A stretch of DNA of 41,008 bases from NCBI GenBank assembly GCA_015499995.1, contig JADNRV010000385.1:1-41008 (forward strand), read 5' to 3'. Shown here in pieces: positions 1-9,817 of this stretch. Position numbers and translations under genes: made by a program. This DNA is from Flammula alnicola. Lineage: Eukaryota > Basidiomycota > Agaricomycetes > Agaricales > Strophariaceae. Position 1 is the first letter of the stretch. Each line of letters opens with the position of its first letter. The notes under the pieces were generated by a model. It did no database searches. It had not been told where the DNA came from and was given only the letters and a program-made list of their open reading frames with translations.

Positions 1-1329
1 GGTCATATCGTTTTTGTTGGTTCGTCGGGTTCTGTCTCCCCTTCTTTTTCGGGCAGTCGCGCGCCATGTGGCCGGGTTCCCTGCAGTAGAAGCAGGATCC
101 TGTTCTGAGGAGTTCCTTTGTTCGTCGTCGTCATCGCGTCGACGTCCATCGCATCAGGGTCACGCGGTCGGTACGAGAATGGGCGTCTCGTGGGTTTCGG
201 TTCGTATCTCGGCTTCTGATACCCAGAGTTCTGTCTGGCGTATCTCTTCTCAATTGTGTCGCGATCTTCATGTTCGTTTCACGGTCTTTCGCTTTGTCGT
301 ACCATCCTTGGAGAGTAGTTGGTCGGGTCTCGAGACGCATGACTTCTTTCAACAACTCTGTCCTAAGGGATTTTCGGAACAGGTCGATTAAAATCGACGG
401 GTCAGAGATCCCAGTTTCTTGACCAGGATCTTGAAGTTCGTGATGTGTTCTTCTAAGGGTGCCTTCCCTTGTCGGATCGCATATAACTGTTCGAGGGAGT
501 TACCCTTCAGGTCGGTGATCTCGTAGTCTTTGTCAAGTTGGTCAATAAAAGCATCCCAGGTTCCAAGGTCTAGCACCGCATTGGTTGCTGGAGTCGTTCC
601 AACTGCGGGAGCGGCGGCAGTGTAGTGGGAGTCATAGAACTCTTCGGCCCAATTAGATGAGGCTTCTCCTCTCATGAAGGAGAGAACGAAGACGATCTTC
701 TTCTCGTCTGTGTCGTAGATGGCGGAATTGATCTTTAGGTAAAGCATCACCGTCTTCTTCCAAGAGGCATATTTTTCAATATCGCCATCAAAGTCCTGGG
801 GTCGGTTCAAGTTTATTTCTTTCGGGGTAGGATTAGCCATGGGTGGAGCGGTCTGTTGACCTGGGGGGTTCGGGGGAAATGGAGGTGGAGGCGGAGGTGG
901 ACCTTGTGGTTGTCTCGAAGGCTGTCGCCCTGGTGGTGGGGAGAGTTCTTCTGAAGAACTAGGAGGGTCAGGAGGAGGTTCTGAAGGCGCGTGGTGGTTG
1001 TGGAGACCTTCGTCTTCGAGATCCGAGAAGGAGGGAAGTTGGACGGGAGTTCTGGATCTGGAAGAGGTGAAAAAGCTAGCGGATAGTGGATCTGCCGCTT
1101 CTTCTAGGGTTTCGGTGGGCTCGCGGGATGGGACGCTGGGGGTAGATGGTTCAGGTTCGGGAGTGGCTGCGACAAGGATTTGTTCTCGGGTAGTCGATCT
1201 GGTTACTCGTGACCTAGCTTGCGAAGCTACTGTCGGTCGAGTTACTGAGGGTTTCGGAGGCGTTGTGCAGTCTCGGACTCTGAGGAGTCCTACTGCGACG
1301 AGTGTCGAGGTTCGAAGGATAGTCGACCA
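1..1329 (-). pseudogene. gag: Retrotransposon gag relic, frameshifted
   Basis: An open frame runs from 1329 down to a stop at 388. It starts with a Pro/Ser-rich stretch and continues, after the in-frame Met at 840, into a typical retrotransposon Gag core (tryptophan/aromatic residues around W-K-K, then F-x-x-Q-L-D-K-D-Y). After the stop the homology continues in a second frame (387-131), then a third frame (MDVDA at roughly 150), then the second frame again for the zinc knuckle CFYCREPGHMARDC (94-53, C-x2-C-x4-H-x4-C). At least three frame changes are therefore needed. No ATG lies upstream of 840 in the open frame, so the original start is lost or uncertain. The Gag would package element RNA; this copy should not make a full protein. 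The 3' part is cut by the window edge. Confidence 0.8.
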
Positions 1330-1354
1330 CTAGATAGTGGTGGAAAGGAGTAGG

Positions 1355-1365
1355 AGCTAGTTCTT
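1355..1365 (-). other. Putative self-primer binding site of the retroelement
   Basis: One nucleotide after the LTR end, the minus strand reads AAGAACTAGCT. This is the exact complement of 11 nt (1576-1566) at the predicted 5' end of the element's own transcript. In Tf1-type elements the first 11 nt of the mRNA fold back to prime reverse transcription, so this arrangement suggests self-priming rather than tRNA priming. I see no tRNA-type TGG primer site next to the LTR. Confidence 0.6.
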
Positions 1366-1366
1366 T

Positions 1367-1884
1367 TGTTACGACTAGCAAGAAACAATGTGATTGCGAC
1401 GTCGAAGTCAAACAACCAGTGATTCCAAAGTTGTGCCAAGAGGTGCCTGGATCAGATCGTTCGCACTTAGAGGCTCAGACGAGCTTAAGTGATCGTGTCT
1501 AGAGGCTCGACGAGCTTAGACGTTCGTGGCGAGGAGAGAGACAAGACAAAATAGTCAAGATTCTCAAGAACTAGCTAAAGTACATCGTTGCGTGTCTACG
1601 ATATTTATACTAGCTCTGAGCGTGCACAGACCATGATAAAGTGACTCCTTTAGAGTCGTTAGAATGGAGTCAGGAATGTGGAGGAGTCAGAATGGAGAGA
1701 GGAGAGTCCTCTCGACGATAATAGTGTCATCGAGGATGCATAAGTATGGAAACTATAAATAGTCCGGAACCGGGAAGGTACTCCTACTAAAATAGAAAGT
1801 GTCCAGTATAGCTGGCGTACATCTAAGCGCGGGTGAAGATAAGATAAGATAAGAGAAATGAAAAGAAATGAAACGGTCGTAACA
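1367..1884 (-). repeat. 5' LTR of the Ty3/gypsy element (518 bp)
   Basis: On the minus strand the sequence starts TGTTACGAC (1884-1876) and ends GTCGTAACA (1375-1367), a perfect 9-bp inverted terminus beginning TG and ending CA. It contains a TATA box at 1609-1602 and, about 33 nt further on, a segment (1576-1566) that matches the primer-binding site just past the LTR. Short GATAA repeats lie near the U3 end (about 1836-1856). The second LTR is outside the window, so LTR identity (age) cannot be judged. Confidence 0.85.
1602..1609 (-). promoter_or_regulatory. TATA box of the LTR promoter
   Basis: Minus-strand TATAAATA lies about 33 nt before the segment AGCTAGTTCTT at 1576-1566. That spacing fits a transcription start there, which would place the U3/R boundary at about 1576. 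Confidence 0.6.
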
Positions 1885-1942
1885 TGAGCCGCAAGTGCGA
1901 TTTAATTTTAGTCTCCTATCATTAAATAAAATAAACGCTCAC

Positions 1943-4932
1943 CATAATGTTCCTCGACATCCGTACCTTGTCTAAAGGCTTGGCCATTTCTTTCCATGCC
2001 GTTCTTACAAACTGAAGATTTGGGAGGCGAAGCCGAGCCCACTTCTGTACGTCGGAATTCCACATAGCATTGACAGTAATATTTCGTGACTGGTAGAAAG
2101 CCTCGAGAGCGGCCTTTTCAACTGCAGAGATAGGACGAAGGCATGAATCTCTCATGGCCAGTAAATATCCGTTGCCAAGGTCCTCAGTCAAATGCGGAAG
2201 TGCGGTTGTTGTTGTGTTAAGTCCTGGTACCATAGCCATCAGTGCGTTGACTTGTCCATGACGTACTCCTCTTTCAGAGAGGTTTTCAAATGGCTTTGAT
2301 GGTTGCCGAATTTCTTCACCCAGGTTTCCGATTGTTCTTTCCATTGGCCATTGAGTATAGCAGATACCTGGGCCAAGACGGGGTACTTCGGGAGCAACAT
2401 GTAGGAGTGCATGGATGCTCTGCCGGCAGAAATGGAGGCGAGATGTTTTTCGCTGATAATAGATCAGCTCAACCTCCTTTACAAAGTCAAGAAGTAGTTT
2501 GTGGGCTTCAATCAGGTGAGCTCTTGTAATCGAGCGCTGATGAATTAGGCGAACACCGGCAACCATCTTGCAATAATTTTTCCAGTACTTTTCGGGCAGT
2601 AGCTGATAGAAAAGTCCAGGCCCTAAACCAAAAATATATGTTAGAAATTCCCAAGCTTTATAGCCGCTCGAGATTTTTTCGGCTGGGTTCCTCGGAGGCC
2701 TGTCAAAGGAGCCAGGGAGGTATGGTGTCGCATTGGCCACATGTTGTCCGTGTGCCTTCCAAGCATCGCCTGTCAAAACAGCCCAATCCCATGATCGTTT
2801 GTCATCCGCAGGATCACATTCGATGGTGCCGCGCCAAAGCCCAAGCATTAAATTGGGAATATTAAGTGAAATTAGGTGCATGAGGTCGGCACCAAAACAA
2901 AGCGGGATGGGTAGAGTTCGATCGGAAGGGAATCCACTGAATATACTCGGTTTTGTGATTCCTGTGTTTCTGCGGTGCTGTTGGTGTTGGGCTTGGTTTC
3001 GAGAACTTAACACTATATTTAAGGCTTCCTGGTATTCAGCGGGATTTCCGATGGATAGATGAGATGGATCAACATCTGGGTGATCACAGCCTTCGACTGA
3101 GTATCCATGGGGCTTCAAAAGCGCGGGATAATAATGATTTGCACCATCCTTTCTCCGACCTTTGACTGGGCAGTATAAACGACACCCAAATGCACCTGAA
3201 TGTCCTGTAAGGCCATTCAGATAGGTTAAACCAGGTCCGTCAGCAAGTCCTAGTAACGCGAATATCTTTGATTTAAAAGTCGCATTCTGGACTGCATCCC
3301 ATATCGGTAGACCTTCCTTCATGAGAGCGGCAACATGATGAAAGCCTGGATATAGAAAAGAGTCGACGTTTTTGGGTTTATGTGGTCCAGGAATAAATCC
3401 GCCAGGAAATATATGTCGTTTCTTGTAGCGCTGATCGGGTGGAAGGTCGAGGATTACCCAGATGTAAATCCAGCAATCAGATTGTTTGCTTTGGTACAGT
3501 TGAGCGCCGTCGATAGACATCAGTAGAACCATGTCTTCTGGTTTGATTTTTCCAGAACCGACGGCATTCAAGTAAGCTTCGCCGTAAAAGATATCCTCCC
3601 ATTCATCCAGGGAGTTACCGTTATCCTTAGCCTTCTGCAAAATCTCCTCGGTCTTCTGCCTTCGGTATCGCATAGCCTCCGCACCCTCGGGACTACGCCA
3701 CAGTGCCTGAAGTTGTGGTCCTAAAGGGATTGTGTGAAACTGGCGCTGTGGTATTTTTTTACGACCATTGCTAGACGCAAACACCCGAGGGTCGTATCGA
3801 GGTTCCTGGCATTTCGGGCAAGTCTCCAGGTCAGAAAACGGTCCTGTGTATGCGATACAGGTATTGGGACACATGTCGTGCATTATTGAGGTGACTCCCG
3901 TAATATCCTCAATCCGCTGTTTGACTTGAAAGAGCGAAGGAATCTCAGTATATTCATGTCCAAGTCTGTCCATGGAGCGGTGAAATGTTTTCCGCACATC
4001 GTTGAAAACCCTTTCTGATGCGGTATCTGTATCAATAAACAGTTCGATTCCGGTACGCAGCTCTGGTTGCTCATTGAGATTAAGTTGTTCCTCTTCCGGA
4101 TTTCGCAACCTTTCAATCACGTCGGCGCGGAGATTGCTATTGTCCAGCGATGCGCCTCGAAGAGCTTCAATGAATTGTTGTGCAATTCTGAGCTCTTCCA
4201 GCGTCGCCTCCACTTCAAATTCTGGATAATCCACTATCGGGACTTGTTCACGATCATTGCCGTCGTCTTCTATGTTTCGATTCTCTGGTTGAGGTTCTGG
4301 CTCAGGACTCGGCGAATTGTTTCCGTTATTTCTGAGGTCAGCTAAGCTACCTCGATCTGCCTGTTGCGGATCCGGTGGGTCCAAGTCGTCATCCTGATGA
4401 GATTATTCCAGTTATAATTCATACCGTAGACGTGACTACTACATTCAAGTTGACTAACTTGTACATAGATATCATCGTCGTCATTTTCAGCGGTTCTGTC
4501 TGCACCGAACAGAGGTTCGTTATCTGCCCTTTGGTAATCTGTACCACCCTCGGCATGATCTTGTTCCCCCACCACTTGTTCTTCATCACTTCTTTCCGGC
4601 TCCAAGCCATCCGATAGGTCTTCCTCTGAGATGTGTCGGCGAGGACGCTTATGACTTGTGTGGGGGGATAGACTTCGTGTTCGTCTGCTGGGTCCGGCAG
4701 AATTTCCTCCGACAATATTGCTTGTAGCCGAAGAATGGCTGGGTTCAGGGTGAAGATGCCCTTGCTGTGCGAGGAAAGCTGTGTAGGAACTGACAGGATT
4801 GTTATTGGCAGCGCGCGAGGCGGCGTGCGCGTTGTGTGTGGTCTTCGAGACTTTCTTGGGTTCAGTACGTCCGCCCCGCATGCAGATGGGGCAAGAACAG
4901 TAGTAGTCACGCTCGGGAGCCTTAGGCGGCAT
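1943..4932 (-). CDS. tnp2-type (En/Spm-CACTA) transposase, 3' end disrupted
   Basis: Two exons: 4932-4459 and 4393-1943, joined by an intron 4458-4394 that keeps frame (donor GTTAGT; GTACAA seven codon bases earlier also fits). The start is ATG at 4932. About 975 residues are readable. The N-terminus carries a Cys motif (CSCPICMRGGR, residue ~12) and an acidic, Ser-rich linker. A second zinc-like motif follows (CPNTC ... CPKCQEPRYD), then the tnp2 core with SIDGAQLY, a hydrophobic WIYIWVILDLPP strand, GLTGHSGAFGCRLYC, GADLMHLI and QWPMERTIGNLGEEIRQPS. These fit the Transposase family tnp2 (PF02992-like) including fungal Plavaka-like relatives. The coding match stops at a good donor (GTGAGC, 1942) with only 58 nt before the LTR, so the 3' exons were cut off by the retroelement. 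A read-through stop lies at 1922. The transposon termini were not found. Confidence 0.8.
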
Positions 4933-5371
4933 GATGTTGTCAGATTTTGTTCAGTGTAGAGTAAGGGAAAGTCGCGCTGGGATGCTCGGCGATAAGAAAA
5001 ACCTGATTTTGCTGTATCTGGTTCGAAGACGTTAGATCGGCTCAATATGGTTTGAGTTGGTTATATTTGGCCACCTGGGTTTCTCACTGGGTTTCAACGC
5101 TGGCGAATTGAGCTGAGGCAAGTCAACTCATTTTGTCTTGCCGCATAATCTTATTTCTTGCCTCTATGCGACAGATTAACGTCATCCATGTGGTCCAGCT
5201 ATTTTCAGATTATCTGACCCCCTTGTGATCCAATCTCAATAATTCTTCAAAATGTGTCTTCCTTTCCCACAACCAAGCTGGGCCTTATCCATAGCCTTGT
5301 GGCTGCAAAGTGATGAGTATCGTTATCGACTGATACAGTCAAGCAGCAATCTTTAACACTCGACACAGACG
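4933..5371. other. Spacer between tnp2 transposase and permease
   Basis: No convincing gene. It should hold the 5' end of the tnp2 transposon as well as the promoter of the permease that starts at 5372. I found no clear CACTA-like terminus or TATA box. Confidence 0.4.
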
Positions 5372-7591
5372 ATGAACACCCCGCGGCAGACATATGTCGC
5401 AAATGAAGACACTAGCGGCAGTCTCGTTCAGGAGAAAGATGAATCTGACAGACGCCTTCTCGAGCTGGGTTACAAAGTCGAGTTCCGCAGAGAGATGTCA
5501 TTCTTTGGTGTCCTTGGGATGTCTTTCTGTGCTATCGGCATCCTGACTGGAATGAGCAGTGCTTTTCAAACGGGACTTTTCTCGGGAGGTCCTTTAGGTG
5601 TGTGGTGGCATCTGTCTTCCGAGCAAATTTCTTGACATTATTCTCAGGTCTCTTCTGGGGTTGGAACGTGGGTCGTTTATTGCATTTTTCGCATCTAATG
5701 ATTTCCCCTCTATAAACAGATATGTTCCCTGTTCATGCTATTCATAGCCTTAAGTCTAGCGGAAATATGCAGCGCATAGTGCGTTTGGTGCCTTTCCGTC
5801 TTGAGTGATCTTACCTGACAATCATGTCACTGTGCACAGCCCGACTATGGGAGGGTTATATTTTTGGGTTTGCAAAATGAAACCTGATTCTCCGGCTCTC
5901 GGATGTATGTATGCGGGGTTTCGTCGCTCGATCGGCGATATCTTTGCTCACTATTCCATTGTTCACGTCCCTAGTCTGTACGGGATGGATATACACCATA
6001 GCCATGGTACTCACTGGAACATCAGGAAACCTAAGGTGAGCCGCATAACCACCAAAAGCTAGTCAGTCAGTGTGCTGATGTTTTCATTTCCAGTGTTGCC
6101 TTATACATCGCATCATTGGTTGAGATAGGGCAGAGAACGACGCTCACGCGGATTGAAATCGCCGCCATTGCTTGGGGTGTCAATATAGCATCTGGGATCA
6201 TAAATACCATCGGCACTAAAGCGGTTGGTCGGATGAGCGCCTTCAATGTGTGGTGGACCGTCGGTGGAACGATAGTCCTAGTCATAACACTTGTAACAAA
6301 GGCACCTAAAAGGGTATATTTTCCTCGTCATTTTCTTTCATTCCCAAAATAACTCAAATCCTCTCCAGAATTCAGCGACTTTTGTATTTACTGACTACGA
6401 GAAGTGCGATCGATCTTGACTTCCCACTCCTCATTTTCTGACAGCCTTCAGCTTCACAGGGTGGACTTCCGAAGGGTTTGTCGTCCTCCTGGGCTTTTTA
6501 CAGGCAAGTTCAATAAACAATTTCCTGTTGACATATTCTAATATCGAATCTGAAGGCCGTCTACACTCTCGAAGGCTGTGAAACGGCCGCCCAGGTCGCT
6601 GAAGAAGCTCATCGCGCTGAATTTTTGGCACCCGTGGCCGTAGTCGGGAGTATCGTTGGATCTTGGGTCATTGGACTTGCGTATATGCTCGCGCTGCTCT
6701 TCTCCGTCCAAAGCATCTCTGGTGTCCAAGCAACATCATACGCCATTCCTATTGCCCAGCTGTATTTTGATGCCGTGGGTCAGAGGTTGACATTAATGTG
6801 CCTGACTGTTATTGCGCTGGCGCAGTTTATGGCCGCTGCGACTGCTTTTACAGCGAGTTCGAGGCTTTTCTATGCCCTGGCGCGGGACAATGGGGTACCT
6901 ATGAAACGCCACTTTATGGCGCTGAATCGTTTCCAGGCCCCATTCATCGGAGTTTGGCTGTCAGTTCTCATCGGATGTATAATTTCGTGTGCTTACATCG
7001 GTTCTGTCATTGCTGTGAGCATTTTTGACTTTCCCAAACCTATATGCTCGCTAAATTGGAAAATGCGCTGTATCAAGTTCAACGCAATACTCTCGTCTGC
7101 TGCGATTTCGGTCATGCTTGGGTATTTGCAACCGATCATCATTCGTGTCTTTTGGCCGTCGGCGTATGTGTTTCTTCCATGATGCATGACAATTAGACAA
7201 ATGACTGATTCTGTCATCTGTATAGGATGAAAGAACGGGGACCTTTTCATCTTGGAAAATGGTCGGCACCGATCAACATCGCCAGTTTCTCGGTGCGCGC
7301 ATACCATTCATCATTTATTCTCCTCTCTGGGATTAAAACATGTTTTCTTCGCAGTTCATAATATTCATCTGTGTCCTTTTCATTCTTCCAACAGCGAGGC
7401 CAGTGACGCAGTTTAATATGAACTATGCTGTAGTTTCTATCGGTGGGATATTCCTCGTTGTCGGCCTTACATGGGTTCTCTGGGGGCGGACCCGCTTTTT
7501 TGGCACTGTTCACACGAACCCCGGCCTTGTTCAAGATTCAGGCAAGTCAGATAGCGCACGATCGAATCTCGAGAAGATTGGCACGGTGTAA
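5372..7591 (+). CDS. APC-superfamily amino acid / GABA-type permease
   Basis: A 12-exon model gives 528 residues: 5372-5597, 5648-5667, 5720-5778, 5840-5904, 5975-6035, 6094-6313, 6369-6403, 6452-6503, 6556-7014, 7078-7163, 7226-7292, 7355-7591; all phases agree. It is a polytopic plasma- or vacuolar-membrane transporter with about 12 hydrophobic segments. The first begins SFFGVLGMSFCAIGIL (about residue 48), and a conserved YPTMGGLYFW follows. TAFTASSRLFYALARDNGVP is the typical fungal amino-acid/GABA/choline permease signature. Length is normal for the family. Exon 2 is only 20 nt. Intron 6504-6555 has a GC donor (GCAAGT); a GT donor 4 nt later breaks the frame. Acceptor choice at 6450-6451 was fixed by frame (YENFTGW). 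Substrate cannot be read from sequence; UGA4/GABA-permease-like is the best guess. Confidence 0.9.
6504..6555 (+). other. GC-AG intron in the permease
   Basis: Exon 8 ends ...TTTTTACAG and the intron begins GCAAGTTC and ends CTGAAG. Only the GC donor joins the conserved FLQ to AVYTLEG in frame. Five bases after the donor G the alternative GT would shift the frame. Confidence 0.75.
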
Positions 7592-8140
7592 TGTATTTGT
7601 CATGGCAATGCAGGGTCTCGCCAATGTACAGTACATGTCATGAGTTTCACAGGATTGTATGTACTCGGGAGGCATGGGCGCCGGGCAACCTGGCGCTGAA
7701 TGATGTCGCGCATTTCGGACCGGGCTGCTTACATGGTTTCGAGTAACAAGTCTCTGTTTTTTTTTTCTCTACTGATACTATCATTTAGATTTACATCTTT
7801 CCTCTACGGAAAAGAGATAACAACAACAAGTCGCAGTCTGTGTTATGGGACAACAAGATCGGCTAACGAACGAACTAAAGTGCGAATGAGAACGTAAGTA
7901 CACTAATACAACTAATGGTATCCAAAAATTATCTCGGTGGGTATCGTGGTTAGCCTGGGATTATATATGGAAGGAAATGAAGGTAAATTAAATGGCGCCC
8001 CCATCGCTCGAAGCGATGTGGCGGATGGATGAATTCCGGGAGGCGTCGTGAAATTAAACGAAAGGGTGGATGCAAGTACTGTAACCCATAATAATGGGAG
8101 GCTAGGCGGCCTTGGTACTTAGCAACATGGAGAAATGGGC
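7592..8140. other. Convergent intergenic region
   Basis: 3' flanks of the permease (+) and the HMG gene (-). No open frame with recognisable content. It contains a T-rich tract near 7756-7767 and A/T-rich stretches suited to 3' ends. Confidence 0.5.
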
Positions 8141-9678
8141 TCAAAGCGAGTATGCGGGAAGCGATTCCATAAACGACGAAAAATCAAGATTTTCTGGAAG
8201 GTTTGCCGAGCCGATGCCTTCAGAATGGAAGCTCCCAACAAACCCAGAAGACGAGTTTTCTGGACCTTTGATTTCGCTTTGGTATCTCGGCTGGGAGATG
8301 GATGCAAAAGAAGGATACTGTGAGAAGTCGCAGTAAGATCCATCTCCGGGCACATAGTCTGTCCCGGTGTCACGGTCGTTTGCGCTGAAAGCGTCATAGG
8401 GCTCACTGACAGGGAAAGGAACGTTCATGTGAGCGGGCGTTGATGGCATACTACTCGTCGAGTTGGAGAGTGGCGAGCCGTGCCGCGTCCATTCATCCAC
8501 GCCCAGGTGATAATGCAAATTCCCGCATAGCTGTGACGCGTCTTGTGTTGCTGTCGAATCCAAAGCGTGCAGCGTGGGGATGGGGTTATTAACGACCGGC
8601 GCGAAAGTGCCCTCTGGCATAATAGGAGGAGAAGGGTGGCTGATGGTGAAAGCGAACGAATCAAAGTCCTGTTGTAAGGTCAGTTTAAACTTTACAATGC
8701 CCTTGTGAATAGGCGCGCAACACTTACAAATGAGGGTGATGGGTCAGAAAATTCGAACGAATGTGTCTCAAAAGGAGTGGGGGTTGAATCTTCGAGTATC
8801 TCATCTTCTTGTAAAGATGTGGGCGTATGGGACGGAGAAGGCGTCAGGCTAGGGATACTGACATGAGTCTGTTTGTAGGCCGAAGGAGACATAGAACACC
8901 GATCGGAATTAGACGCCGATGCGGTGGCCGAATACGTGTTGGCAGTTATCGGGGTCTCGAACCGCGTCACAATCTCTGGAACATGGTGCTTGTCGAATTC
9001 CTGTATTGCCGCCTCGAGTTCCTGACCTTTCTTCCCGCAGACCAAGAGCTCTGCTATTTTGGCACAGCGCTTCTGGTCCTTCGGTCCGACTTCCCGCAGT
9101 TTCCTCCTTTCCGCAGCCGATCCTTTCGCCTTGTTGTGGATAGGCCGAAAAGAATATTGCGGGAACCTGCGCTTATGTTCGTCCTGCGCAACCTTGGCCC
9201 TGGCGTGCCATTTCTGGCGCTCGGCTTCCGGAAGGTTCTGCCAAGTCAGACCGATGATCTTCGAGAGCGTGCTGTGGTTCGTCTCTACTTCGACGGAGAC
9301 GTGCCGACTCTTGATGAACGACGAGCGGAAGAGGATGAACGCGTTTGGCGGACGAGGTATGTGATTGACCGGCTTCTTCCTGCTGTGCGCCGTTCGTCGA
9401 AGAGGATACTCGTCTTGTTCGAAGGAGAACACGTCGCTGTCTGCCGCAAGAGACCCTTCCAGAGGCGCCTTCCCTGGGACGTCAAACGTCGCGGCGGGGG
9501 CAAAGGTGAACTCGGCGCTGTTTAAGTTACGCGACCGAGTCGACACCTGGCAGAAATCGCGTTCTGGTCCTTCCGGACAACCTGTGTTTAATTTCTTCTG
9601 CTTTGACGTATTGGGTTAAGTTCATAACTCACCAGAACCGCCATTCAGCCTTGAAGACCTGCCTCTTTCAGCTGGCAT
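8141..9678 (-). CDS. HMG-box transcription factor
   Basis: Three exons: 9678-9633, 9581-8728 and 8668-8141, with introns of 51 and 59 nt; 475 residues. The long middle frame opens with GTG, not ATG. A short upstream exon starting ATGCCAGCTGAA joins in frame through donor GTGAGT and acceptor CACAG at 9582-9586. The HMG box (about residues 91-162) begins IPRPPNAFILFRSSF and includes LSKIIGLTWQNLPEAERQKW, the sequence-specific MATA_HMG/SOX type seen in fungal sexual-development regulators. After it come a basic stretch, then Ser/Thr/Pro-rich and acidic regions likely to be regulatory. It probably binds DNA in the nucleus. Relatives include mating-type-linked or pheromone-response HMG factors, but nothing nearby (no homeodomain or pheromone genes) marks a mating locus. 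A TATA box sits 133 bp upstream. Confidence 0.85.
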
Positions 9679-9810
9679 CGTACCAAGATAAACACTAACG
9701 CACTCTGAATCTATCAAGAGGGCTGGGGAAATCGATGGAGAGATACGACGAAAGATCGTGCGGGAGAGAAGGTACCGGGGAAAGGGCACTATGGTCTTTC
9801 GAACCTTTTT

Positions 9811-9817
9811 TTATATA
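9811..9817 (-). promoter_or_regulatory. TATA box of the HMG-box gene
   Basis: Minus-strand TATATAA followed by an A tract, about 133 bp before the chosen ATG at 9678. The position fits a core promoter with a 5' UTR of roughly 100 nt. Confidence 0.5.

Larger units (their letters stand above)
1..1884 (-). mobile_element. 5' portion of a Ty3/gypsy LTR retrotransposon (truncated by the window edge)
   Basis: Read on the minus strand this runs LTR (1884-1367), primer-binding site, then a gag frame ending in a CCHC knuckle at the window edge. The pol region and second LTR would lie left of position 1 and are not visible. The order LTR-PBS-gag, the 9-bp inverted LTR ends and the Pro-rich gag N-terminus fit fungal Ty3/gypsy (Metaviridae) elements; the priming site resembles the Tf1/sushi group. 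The gag is frameshifted, so this copy is probably dead. It lies 58 nt past the last recognisable exon of the tnp2 transposase, so it apparently inserted into that gene. Confidence 0.85.

Noticed and set aside
998..1333. 111-codon plus-strand open frame
   Set aside because: Antisense to the Pro/Ser-rich start of the gag relic, and the reverse frame explains the composition better.
8827..9525. 232-codon plus-strand open frame
   Set aside because: It is antisense to the HMG-box exon, has the strong Arg bias of a shadow frame and shows no family motif.
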